Part shown: positions 1 through 6,186 of the stretch, piece by piece
How the letters are laid out: each line of letters opens with the position of its first letter
Numbering within the stretch: the first letter of the stretch is position 1
Assembly (NCBI GenBank): GCA_033764265.1
Contig: JANRJB010000078.1
Span: 1-10,321 of the forward strand
Direction of reading: 5' to 3'
DNA: 10,321 nucleotides
DNA from: VGEM01 sp033764265
Lineage (GTDB): Bacteria > Pseudomonadota > Alphaproteobacteria > Rhodospirillales > Rhodospirillaceae
Translations under genes and position numbers: made by a program
The notes under the pieces: model-generated
Database searches by the model: none
What the model saw: only the letters and a program-made list of their open reading frames with translations
What the model was told of the DNA's origin: nothing

Positions 1-1
1 T

Positions 2-181
2 TACGAGGGTACGCCAACCGACGGATCAGCGGTCGACGCGCCCGGGTGCACCAAGCGCGGCATTCGCGGCGGCAGCTGGAACATCGGCCCGAAGTTCGCC
101 CGCTTCCAGAACCGCAGCAGCGTCTCGCCGGAAACGCGCAACTGGGGCATCGGCTTCCGCCTGGCGCATGACGCGGATTAA
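2..181 (+). CDS. Formylglycine-generating enzyme / sulfatase-modifying factor domain protein, C-terminal end (partial)
   Basis: Only the last 59 codons lie in the window, and the reading frame is open at the left edge. The visible part shows the hallmark end of the FGE-sulfatase (SUMF1/EgtB-like) fold: RGGSW, then spaced arginines in an FARFQNRSS stretch, then a closing GIGFRL motif eight residues before the stop. In this family the domain either converts an active-site cysteine of sulfatases to formylglycine or serves as a C-type-lectin-like module in other enzymes. The catalytic cysteines lie upstream or are absent here, so activity cannot be judged. The stop overlaps the start of the following solute-binding-protein gene by 14 bases in another frame, which suggests co-transcription. 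Family assignment is good; the exact role is unknown. Confidence 0.8.
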   Translation, partial: YEGTPTDGSAVDAPGCTKRGIRGGSWNIGPKFARFQNRSSVSPETRNWGIGFRLAHDAD

Positions 182-1667
182 AACCCTCATTCTCGCCGCC
201 GCGCTGACGGCGCTGTCCTTCGGCGGGTCCACCGCGCAGGACCGCGCGTTTACCATCGCCATTCCGCTCTTGCCCATCAGCCTGGGCAATCCCCTGGCGG
301 TTGGCGGCTTTCCGCAGTTGCTGGTCTGGCCGGTGATGTTCGACACGTTGGTCGAGTTGGACGAGACCGGCACGTTCCAGCCGTCGCTGGCCCTGTCGTG
401 GCGCGCGGAAACGCCGACCACCTGGGTGTTCGAGTTGCGCGAAGGCGTGACGTTCTCCAACGGCGAACCGTTCGATGCGGCGGCCGCCAAGGGCACCTTC
501 GATTTCCTGCTGACCGAGGCCGGCCGGCGCATGTCGTCGTCGCGCGACATCCAGTCCGTGGCCGATACGCGCGTGCGCGGGCCTTATACCCTGGAGATCG
601 CCACGTCGCGCCCCGACGCCACCCTGCCTGGCAAGCTGGCCGGTGTGTGGATGCTGCCGCCACGTTACCTGGCACAGGTCGGCGAGGACGGCTTCGCCCG
701 CGCGCCGCACGGCACCGGGCCGTTCCGGGCCGAGGCGGTCTCGAGCAGCGAGTTCCGCCTGGCCGCGTACGACGGCGCTTGGCAACGCGCGCGCCTTGAA
801 CGATTGAACCTGAAAGCCCTGCCCGACACCACAAGCCGGGTGCAGGCGTTGATTTCGGGCGCCGTCGATATCGCCTTCGACGTGGGTCTGGACGATCTCG
901 AGACCATCGAGGCCGCCGGCGGACGCATAGACTATCGCAAACGGGCCTCGGTCGAGGTCTGGCAGTTCATCACCGAACTGCCGTCGCCGCTGCAGGACGC
1001 GCGGGTGCGCATGGCGCTGAACATCGCCATCGATCGCCAGCGCATCGTCGACGCGCTGCTGCGCGGCAAGACGCGCATCGCCACGCAGTTCACCGCGCAC
1101 GACGTGTTCGGCTTCGATCCCGACCTGCCGCCGTTCCCGTTCGATCCCGCGCGGGCCAAGCAACTGCTGGCCGAGGCCGGATTCCCCAACGGCCTGGACC
1201 TGACGTTCCAGGTGTCGGCCGACGGTCCCAGCGAGGCGGCGGTCTATCAGCAAGTCGCCAGCGACCTGGCCGCCGTCGGCGCGCGTATCACGGTGCGCCG
1301 GGTGACGCGCCAGCAAATCCAGGACGGCGTCTACAACGGCAAATGGATCGGCGTGGCGTTCAACATGAACTACGGTTCGCTGCCGGCGTTCGACCCGTTG
1401 GCGGCCTTGCGCTACCACTCATGCTCGTGGCCGACGCCGTGGGTGTGCCGGCCCGAGATCTCCGCACTGATGAAAGACGTCGAGGCGGAGTTCGACGTTG
1501 AGAAGCGCCGCGCCATTATCCGCACGATCATGGGCAAATTGCGCGCCGACCCGCCCGGGTTGGCCCTGTTCGAGAACATTCACCCCGACGGGCTGGGCCC
1601 GCGTGTCGCCGGCTACCGCGCGCCGTTCGGCTTCGTGCGCTATCATGAACTCAACGTGACAGACTAG
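168..1667 (+). CDS. ABC transporter substrate-binding protein, family 5 (peptide/opine/nickel type)
   Basis: A 499-residue protein of normal length for SBP_bac_5 periplasmic binding proteins, which capture peptides or other small solutes for an inner-membrane ABC importer. Residues 1-23 form a Sec signal peptide (Arg/Lys n-region, Leu/Ala core, cleavage likely after STA before Gln24). Family landmarks are the W-F-L-R-GV-F-NGEPF segment near residues 86-102, HGTGPF near 181-186, and the R-AL-AIDR-IV-L-G segment near 280-300. Two cysteines at 419 and 427 in a CSWP...C context may form the disulfide seen in many members. The ATG lies inside the end of the upstream gene with no obvious Shine-Dalgarno sequence, so translation may be coupled. 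No permease or ATPase gene lies downstream, so its transporter is elsewhere or upstream of the window. The ligand cannot be predicted. Confidence 0.92.
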   Translation: MTRIKTLILAAALTALSFGGSTAQDRAFTIAIPLLPISLGNPLAVGGFPQLLVWPVMFDTLVELDETGTFQPSLALSWRAETPTTWVFELREGVTFSNGEPFDAAAAKGTFDFLLTEAGRRMSSSRDIQSVADTRVRGPYTLEIATSRPDATLPGKLAGVWMLPPRYLAQVGEDGFARAPHGTGPFRAEAVSSSEFRLAAYDGAWQRARLERLNLKALPDTTSRVQALISGAVDIAFDVGLDDLETIEAAGGRIDYRKRASVEVWQFITELPSPLQDARVRMALNIAIDRQRIVDALLRGKTRIATQFTAHDVFGFDPDLPPFPFDPARAKQLLAEAGFPNGLDLTFQVSADGPSEAAVYQQVASDLAAVGARITVRRVTRQQIQDGVYNGKWIGVAFNMNYGSLPAFDPLAALRYHSCSWPTPWVCRPEISALMKDVEAEFDVEKRRAIIRTIMGKLRADPPGLALFENIHPDGLGPRVAGYRAPFGFVRYHELNVTD

Positions 1668-1752
1668 CGCCGTCCAAGGCGCGGGCATCGCTGCTTTTCC
1701 GCATGCGAACCGCCAACGCCGCATTCCGCGCGGGGGTTGGGCTGGCATATCA

Positions 1753-1776
1753 TCCCCGAACCGTTTCAATCGGGGA
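1753..1776 (+). promoter_or_regulatory. Possible hairpin masking the ribosome binding site of the first tandem SDR gene
   Basis: TCCCCGA (1753-1759) and TCGGGGA (1770-1776) are perfect 7-base complements around a 10-base loop. The right arm includes most of the strong Shine-Dalgarno sequence GGGGAGG (1772-1778), which sits five bases before the ATG at 1784. In mRNA this stem would hide the ribosome binding site. Whether it has a regulatory role is inference; in such GC-rich DNA a 7-bp stem can occur by chance. Confidence 0.3.
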
Positions 1777-1783
1777 GGCCACC

Positions 1784-2593
1784 ATGACCGACGCACCAAC
1801 CCTTAGCCGCCGCGCCACGCTGGCGGTCGGCGCCGCCGCCGTGATGGGCGCCAGCACGGCGCGGGCCGCAGCCGGCTCGACGGTGCTCGTCACCGGGTCG
1901 AACCGCGGCATCGGGCTTGAATTCGTCAAGCAATATGCCGCCGCCGGATGGACGGTGATCGCCACCACGCGCAGCCCGGACAAAGCCGAGGAGTTGAACA
2001 AGGTCGCCGGGCAGCACAAGTCAGTTGCGGTCGAGGCGCTCGACGTGACCAAGTACGACACCGTCGACGCGCTCGCGGCCAAGTACAAGGGCAAGCCGGT
2101 CGACCTGCTCATCAACAATGCCGGCATCACCGGCGACTTCCGCAATCCCCAGCCGCAAAGCTTCGGCACGCTCGATCATGCCGCCGCCGAGGACTTCATG
2201 CGCACCAATGCGCTGGGCGCGCTGAAGGTCACCGAGGCGTTCTACGAGCACGTCAAGGCCGGTGCGATGAAGAAGATCGTGGCGGTGACTTCGCTGGCCG
2301 GTTCGTTCGGCGCGAAGTTCGGCGGCATGCCGGGCGGCTATTGGTACAAGATCAGCAAGGCGGCGCTGAACGCCGCCATGGTCAATGTGTCGATGGACGC
2401 CAAGAAGGACGGCGTGATCGTCGCCCTGCTCTCGCCCGGCCAGGTGCGCGTGGAGAAAATCGGCAACGTGCCGATCCCGGGCCTGATCGAAACGCCGGAA
2501 AGCATTTCCGGCATGATCAAGGTGATCGCCGGCCTGACCATGGACGACGCCGGCACCATCATCCGCTACAATGGCGAGAAGCAGCCGGTATAG
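1784..2593 (+). CDS. SDR-family NAD(P)-dependent oxidoreductase with Tat-like N-terminus (tandem copy 1)
   Basis: A 269-residue classical short-chain dehydrogenase/reductase. The start at 1784 is chosen over an in-frame ATG at 1703 because GGGGAGG lies five bases upstream and the SRR-x-x-L motif follows at once. Residues 8-30 look like a twin-arginine signal (Arg9-Arg10, Ala-rich core, Ala-x-Ala end). The Rossmann motif TGSNRGIG spans 37-44, NNAG spans 111-114, and the catalytic residues are Asn142, Ser170, Tyr188 and Lys192 (YKISK), so it should be active. The substrate is unknown; the TG-x-NRGIGLEF start resembles C-factor/CsgA-like SDRs. A paralogue follows after 28 bases, suggesting tandem duplication and one operon. 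Export of an NAD(P) enzyme would be unusual, although glucose-fructose oxidoreductase of Zymomonas is a known Tat-exported case. Confidence 0.88.
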   Translation: MTDAPTLSRRATLAVGAAAVMGASTARAAAGSTVLVTGSNRGIGLEFVKQYAAAGWTVIATTRSPDKAEELNKVAGQHKSVAVEALDVTKYDTVDALAAKYKGKPVDLLINNAGITGDFRNPQPQSFGTLDHAAAEDFMRTNALGALKVTEAFYEHVKAGAMKKIVAVTSLAGSFGAKFGGMPGGYWYKISKAALNAAMVNVSMDAKKDGVIVALLSPGQVRVEKIGNVPIPGLIETPESISGMIKVIAGLTMDDAGTIIRYNGEKQPV

Positions 2594-2621
2594 CCCGTCC
2601 GCGCACTGAGAGGAGGCTGCC

Positions 2622-3452
2622 ATGACCGACCCTATCGCGTGGCCGCGCCGCGAGGCGCTCGGGATCGGCACCGGGGCCGCAAGCTTTACCCTGGGCCTGG
2701 GATTTTTCGCCGAAACCGGCGGATCAGCCGTGGCGGCAACCGGCGATACCACGGTGCTGATCACCGGGGCCAATCGCGGCATCGGGCTGGAATTCGCGCG
2801 CCAATACGCCGGGCGCGGCTGGGCGGTGATCGGCACCGCGCGCAAGCCGGCCGAAGCGGCGGACCTCAACGCACTGGCCGCGGCCAACCCCAAGGTCACG
2901 GTCGAACAACTTGACGTCACAGATCACGCCGCCATTGACGCGCTGGCGGCGAAGTACAAAGGCACGGCCATCGACATCCTGGTCAACAACGCCGGCATCG
3001 GCGGCGGCGGCGCCAACCAGGTGTTCGGCCGGATCAACTACGCCATGTTCGACCCGGTGATGAAGACCAACGTGGAAGGCCCGCTCAAGGTCTCCGAGGC
3101 GTTCGTCGAGCACGTGGCGGCCAGCGTGCAGAAGAAGATCATGATGGTGTCGTCGAGCCAGGGCTCGGTGGCCAGCGTGCGCAGCGCGAGCCTGTACTTC
3201 TATCGCGCCTCGAAATCGGCGCTGAACATGGTGTCGGTGAACCTGGCCAAGGCGCTGAAGGAGCGCGGCATCATCGTCGGCATGGTGGCGCCGGGCGCCA
3301 CCGACACCGACTTCATGGCCGAGGTGCGCGGGCGCATGCCGCTCGGCGACCCGGCCGAACGCACCGCCGGCATGATCGCCCAGATCGACGCCTTCACGAT
3401 CGAGAGATCGGGTCGATTGATCGAGTGGACCGGCGAGGAAATCCCGTGGTGA
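2622..3452 (+). CDS. SDR-family NAD(P)-dependent oxidoreductase with Tat-like N-terminus (tandem copy 2)
   Basis: A 276-residue classical SDR, paralogous to the gene just upstream. The start is well supported: AGGAGG at 2611-2616 lies five bases before the ATG. Arg9-Arg10 followed by a Gly/Ala/Phe-rich stretch to about residue 39 resembles a Tat signal, though the position after the arginines is Glu rather than the usual small or polar residue. The cofactor motif TGANRGIG spans 48-55, NNAG spans 122-125, and the catalytic set is Asn150, Ser178, Tyr194 and Lys198 (YRASK). Shared blocks with copy 1 include RGIGLEF, ALAAKYKG, NNAGI and the SEAF/TEAF-EHV helix, while the region around the active-site Ser and the C-terminal substrate loop differ. 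That pattern points to duplication followed by change in substrate range. No substrate can be named. Confidence 0.88.
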   Translation: MTDPIAWPRREALGIGTGAASFTLGLGFFAETGGSAVAATGDTTVLITGANRGIGLEFARQYAGRGWAVIGTARKPAEAADLNALAAANPKVTVEQLDVTDHAAIDALAAKYKGTAIDILVNNAGIGGGGANQVFGRINYAMFDPVMKTNVEGPLKVSEAFVEHVAASVQKKIMMVSSSQGSVASVRSASLYFYRASKSALNMVSVNLAKALKERGIIVGMVAPGATDTDFMAEVRGRMPLGDPAERTAGMIAQIDAFTIERSGRLIEWTGEEIPW

Positions 3453-3603
3453 GTGGACGAATGCCGAGGGGCGCTCCGGCCACAGAACCGAAGGTCAAGC
3501 GGCGCTGAATTGCCGGCGGCGTTGGCTCTGGGTCCTTGACACAAGGCGCAGGACGACAGCGGGGAAGATCGCCTTCGCCCTGGGGACTATCTCCCGGGCC
3601 CAT

Positions 3604-3627
3604 CGTTCAACACGCTCAGCGCGAACG
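3604..3627. repeat. Imperfect palindrome resembling a dispersed intergenic repeat
   Basis: CGTTC (3604-3608) and GAACG (3623-3627) flank a core containing GCTCAGC. Read on the minus strand the element has the general shape of the GAGC-centred palindromes (TTCG...CTGAGC...GAAC type) often found between proteobacterial genes. It lies between convergent genes. The family resemblance is from memory and needs a genome-wide count. Confidence 0.3.
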
Positions 3628-3653
3628 TTTGGCAAAGTCAAACCAGGTTCGCG
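3620..3653. terminator. Stem-loop between convergent genes, possible bidirectional terminator
   Basis: CGCGAAC (3620-3626) pairs with GTTCGCG (3647-3653), and GTTTG (3627-3631) pairs with CAAAC (3639-3643). This makes a 12-bp stem with a three-base bulge (3644-3646) and a seven-base loop. It sits between the stop of the second SDR and the stop of the minus-strand TIGR02444 gene, where a terminator is expected. No T-run follows on either strand, so it is not a textbook intrinsic terminator. Its left arm overlaps the 3604-3627 palindrome, so the two structures compete. Confidence 0.35.
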
Positions 3654-3666
3654 GGACACCTTCGCG

Positions 3667-4224
3667 TCACGAAAACACAGTGTCCAGAATGTTGCGCACG
3701 TGCGACGCGCCGAGCGGATCGAGCTTCACGCCGGTGGCGGTGAGGTAGACGTTCAGGTTGTTGAACGCCACGTCATGCTGCTTGTCGAGCGGCACCTGGC
3801 CGGCGGGTGCGCCGCCGTCGCCGACCAGGGCGTAAAGCGCCGTGGTCTGCATGCGCTCCATATCCAGCTCGCATTGCTTGACTCGCTCGCGCAGCACCGT
3901 CATGGCGGCGCGGTGTTCGTCCTCGAGCGGAGCATTCTCGAGGAAGTCTTTCAGGTTCGTCCGGCAGTTCCGCAGGGGCTCGACGAAGTTGAACTGCCAC
4001 TCGCGCGAGAGCTTCAGGGCCGCGCTCAAATACTTGGCCAGGTTGGTGTTGCCCTCGCCGCGCGAGCCCAGCCACAGGCAGAACATGATCATGTTGACGT
4101 CGGCGCCGAACCGCTGCTGAAGCGCCAGGCACGATTTCGCCACGCCGTCGAGTTCATAAGCCCAAACCGCGAATTCCCACAGCGGGTTCCGCGCGGTGGC
4201 GACCGGGCTCGCGGCGGCGTTCAT
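3667..4224 (-). CDS. TIGR02444 (DUF2390) family protein
   Basis: A 185-residue, mostly helical cytosolic protein with no signal peptide. The N-terminal part carries the signature of the TIGR02444/DUF2390 family: an N-P-LWEFAVWAYELDGVA segment (13-29), CLALQQRFGADVN (32-44), then FCLWLGSRG (48-56). The middle has an LRNCRTNLKDFLE helix, and the C-terminal helices run to the end. The function of this family is not established. The gene starts seven bases beyond the ubiX-like stop, with no strong Shine-Dalgarno site, so it is probably translated from the same transcript as that gene. Residues 134-147 form a Gly/Pro-rich insertion that looks like a flexible loop. Its place beside ubiX is noted, but no shared function can be inferred from sequence. 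Confidence 0.82.
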   Translation of the reverse strand: MNAAASPVATARNPLWEFAVWAYELDGVAKSCLALQQRFGADVNMIMFCLWLGSRGEGNTNLAKYLSAALKLSREWQFNFVEPLRNCRTNLKDFLENAPLEDEHRAAMTVLRERVKQCELDMERMQTTALYALVGDGGAPAGQVPLDKQHDVAFNNLNVYLTATGVKLDPLGASHVRNILDTVFS

Positions 4225-4230
4225 GGCGGC

Positions 4231-4857
4231 CTACTTCGCGCCGCGCCGGCGCGGGCGTGCGCGCGCGGGTTTGGCCGCACCCGCCGGCGCCTCACCCCAG
4301 CGCTTGACGCGGCCGGTGTCGATGTCGAACAGGTCGAGCGCGCGGCCGATGGTGTGGTCGACGATGTCGTCCACGGTGCGCGGCAGGCTGTAGAAGCCGG
4401 GCATCGGCGGCGCGACGACCGCGCCCATTTCCGACAGTGCGGTCAGCGTGCGCAGATGCCCGGTGTGCAACGGGCTCTCGCGCACCATCAGCACCAGCCG
4501 CCGGCGTTCCTTCAGCACCACGTCGGCGGCGCGGGTCAGCAGGGACGAGGTGACGCCCGAGGCGATTTCCGACGCGGTGCGGATCGAGCACGGCGCGATA
4601 ATCATGCCGCGGGTCTTGAACGAGCCCGACGAGATCGACGCGCCGATGTCGGCGGCGTTGTGCACCACCGCGGCCAGCGCCTTGACGTCCTTGACCTTGA
4701 GGTCGGTCTCGTAGGCCAGCGTCAGTTCGGCGGCCTTGGACATGACCAGATGCGTCTCCACGCCGGCGGCGCGCAGCGCCTCCAGCACGCGCACGCCGTA
4801 GACGATGCCCGACGCGCCGCTGATCCCGACGATGATGCGATTGCCGCTGGACGCCAT
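4231..4857 (-). CDS. ubiX: UbiX-family flavin prenyltransferase
   Basis: A 208-residue homologue of UbiX/Pad1, which joins a dimethylallyl unit to FMN to make prenylated FMN, the cofactor of UbiD decarboxylases. The FMN-binding start GISGASG spans 11-17. YETD (Glu50), SGSF (77-80), APCS (88-91), RESPL (126-130) and PPMPGFYSLPRTVDDIVDH (150-168) match family blocks. Aligning from memory to Pseudomonas UbiX with a constant offset of 13 gives equivalents of Arg122, Lys129, Glu140, Tyr169, Arg185 and Trp200 at Arg109, Lys116, Glu127, Tyr156, Arg172 and Trp187, so the active site looks complete. The last 18 residues are Arg/Ala/Pro-rich and extend past the usual end. A UbiD-family gene lies divergently about 1.3 kb away, so this enzyme probably supplies its cofactor. 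The symbol names the family; a role in ubiquinone synthesis is not implied. Confidence 0.92.
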   Translation of the reverse strand: MASSGNRIIVGISGASGIVYGVRVLEALRAAGVETHLVMSKAAELTLAYETDLKVKDVKALAAVVHNAADIGASISSGSFKTRGMIIAPCSIRTASEIASGVTSSLLTRAADVVLKERRRLVLMVRESPLHTGHLRTLTALSEMGAVVAPPMPGFYSLPRTVDDIVDHTIGRALDLFDIDTGRVKRWGEAPAGAAKPARARPRRRGAK

Positions 4858-4927
4858 GTCCGCACGATCCCGAACGCAGTTCGACCGCCGAGTGTCGCCG
4901 AGACGCGCTTACCAGTCCATTAAGGCC

Positions 4928-5995
4928 TTACGCCTGGACCACTTCGATCAGTTCGCCGGCGGCGCCGCGCAGGTAGAATCCGTCGGGCTGCGGCTGGCCG
5001 GGCATCGGCAGCGCGCCCTCGCCCACCGGCCTGATGCCGGCGGCGCGGCACATGGCGCGGCAGGCCGCCAGGTCGTTGACCCGGATGGTCAACATGGCAA
5101 GGCCGGTGCGGTCGAGCGCGGTGGGGTACATGGTGCCGGTGGCGGATTTGAATTCCCACACCTCGATGCTGACGCCCGAACCGACATTGCCCCACAGGAA
5201 ATAGCCGTCATCGGGCGCACCGATCAGCTGGTTGGCGTTCTTCTGGAAACACTCCATCTGCGACGTGCGCTTCAGCCCGAGCGCCTTTTCATAGAAGGCG
5301 TCGAGCGGGCGCTGGTCCAGGCTGGTGACGGCGGCGTTGGAAAACCCGCCGTGGATGCCGGGGAACTTCCACTCCGGCCGGTCGCCGCGAATGCTGGCGG
5401 TGATGAACAGTTGCTCGCCGCCGGGGCCGAACGGGGCGTAGCTCATCACGTCGACGTCGCGGCCCCAGGTGGTGTTGCGGAAGAAGTAGTAACGCGGCGG
5501 CGAGATCATCGGCGTGTTGGCGGCTTTAAGCATGGCGTAGCTCTCGGCCGGGTCGCGGGTGCCGCCCTCCATCACCAACAGCCCCGGGTCCATCGGCCCG
5601 GAATTGGGCCGCGGCCGGTTGGGCGCGGCATTCGGCGGCGCATCCAGCACGCGCACCACGGCGCTGCGCGGATTGGCCGGCATGGTCAGGTGTACGCAGC
5701 GGCGGCCCTGCTTGCCGACGCCGGGGCCGCTGGAAATGTCGCCCGGCAACGTTCCGTCGTCGGCCACCACCATACCGATCACGTCGCGATAGAACCGGAT
5801 GCTTGCCTCCACGTCGGGCGAGACGGTGGTGAAGACCACGATTTTGGCTTCGAGCGGATTGGATCCCTCGATCGGCGCAAGCGCGGATCCGGACTGCGCT
5901 TTCGGCTTCGAGTCCTGCGCCGCCGCCGGCCCGGAAGCAGCCATCGCTGCCATGCCCGCCAACCCCGCCGATCCCAACACGTCGCGTCGTTTCAT
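4928..5995 (-). CDS. Two-domain VOC (glyoxalase/dioxygenase superfamily) protein with Tat signal
   Basis: A 355-residue protein beginning KRRDVLG with an Ala/Gly-rich core and AAA-Q at 24-27, a likely twin-arginine signal and cleavage site. Two vicinal-oxygen-chelate modules follow, about 52-200 and 215-354. Each begins with a beta strand and an S-x-RFY or LDAFY helix, followed by a GMVV or GLKR turn, and ends with GEQLFI (Glu194) or GELIEV (Glu348), the usual place of a metal-ligand Glu. The first-strand His/Gln ligand typical of glyoxalases and extradiol dioxygenases is not obvious: Thr57 and Asn220/Ala221 occupy that area. Metal chemistry is therefore uncertain. AGGGAG lies seven bases before the ATG. 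The gene diverges from the UbiD operon and precedes ubiX after 70 bases, suggesting shared control and a role in the same catabolic route. The exact reaction is unknown. Confidence 0.8.
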   Translation of the reverse strand: MKRRDVLGSAGLAGMAAMAASGPAAAQDSKPKAQSGSALAPIEGSNPLEAKIVVFTTVSPDVEASIRFYRDVIGMVVADDGTLPGDISSGPGVGKQGRRCVHLTMPANPRSAVVRVLDAPPNAAPNRPRPNSGPMDPGLLVMEGGTRDPAESYAMLKAANTPMISPPRYYFFRNTTWGRDVDVMSYAPFGPGGEQLFITASIRGDRPEWKFPGIHGGFSNAAVTSLDQRPLDAFYEKALGLKRTSQMECFQKNANQLIGAPDDGYFLWGNVGSGVSIEVWEFKSATGTMYPTALDRTGLAMLTIRVNDLAACRAMCRAAGIRPVGEGALPMPGQPQPDGFYLRGAAGELIEVVQA

Positions 5996-6101
5996 GGCCG
6001 ATCTCCCTGCCGGTTTTTCGTGCTTTCAAAATGCGTTAGAGCTTGATCCTGAACCTATTCCTGATGGAACGCGAGACCCGAAGCGGACTCACGGAATCAG
6101 A

Positions 6102-6131
6102 TTGACCGCCGTTAAAAGGTATATTTATATA
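6102..6131 (+). promoter_or_regulatory. Sigma70-like promoter for the UbiD operon
   Basis: TTGACC (6102-6107) is separated by 17 bases from TTATAT (6125-6130), or by 18 from TATATA (6126-6131). Both hexamers are close to consensus and stand out in GC-rich DNA. The promoter points at the UbiD gene, with a predicted start near 6137-6140 and a leader of about 50 bases. Its -10 lies inside the large palindrome, so a bound protein would be expected to block RNA polymerase. A reverse TATAAA (6129 down to 6124) exists, but its nearest -35-like TTGAAA is 23 bases away, so a matching minus-strand promoter is weak. Confidence 0.5.
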
Positions 6132-6141
6132 CCTTTTAACG
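6110..6141. promoter_or_regulatory. Perfect 15-bp inverted repeat, probable operator in the divergent promoter region
   Basis: Bases 6110-6124 and 6127-6141 are exact reverse complements with only TT between them. The left arm reads CGTTAAAAGGTATAT. The element lies between the divergent VOC and UbiD genes, is strongly AT-rich unlike its surroundings, and covers the -10 of the predicted UbiD promoter. Length and symmetry fit a site for a dimeric regulator (GntR, MarR, TetR and similar families). No regulator gene lies in the window, so its protein is unknown. It could instead form a cruciform or mRNA hairpin at the very start of the transcript. Confidence 0.7.
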
Positions 6142-6186
6142 CCGCCGCCGATTTTCAACGCGTGCGGCAGCCGACGGGGGCCGGCC

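Noticed and set aside
1748..1753. TATCAT as a -10 box for the tandem SDR genes
   Set aside because: No acceptable -35 hexamer lies 16-18 bases upstream, so the call would rest on six bases only.
1703..1783. Upstream in-frame ATG that would extend the first tandem SDR by 27 residues
   Set aside because: No ribosome binding site precedes it, whereas the ATG at 1784 has GGGGAGG at ideal spacing and starts a Tat-like leader shared in layout with the paralogue.
3536..3541. TTGACA resembling a promoter -35 in the 3453-3666 gap
   Set aside because: No -10-like sequence lies 15-19 bases downstream, and the next gene in that direction is on the opposite strand.
3700..6046. Long plus-strand open frames opposite the TIGR02444, UbiX and VOC genes
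   Set aside because: They are Arg/His/Ala-rich shadows caused by high GC at third codon positions. The minus-strand frames carry clear family motifs.
6038..6105. Possible dispersed repeat or insertion-sequence end (GTTAGAGCTTGATCCTGA and following) upstream of the palindrome
   Set aside because: It is loosely like alphaproteobacterial intergenic repeats, but there are no clear terminal inverted repeats, target duplication or second copy in the window.
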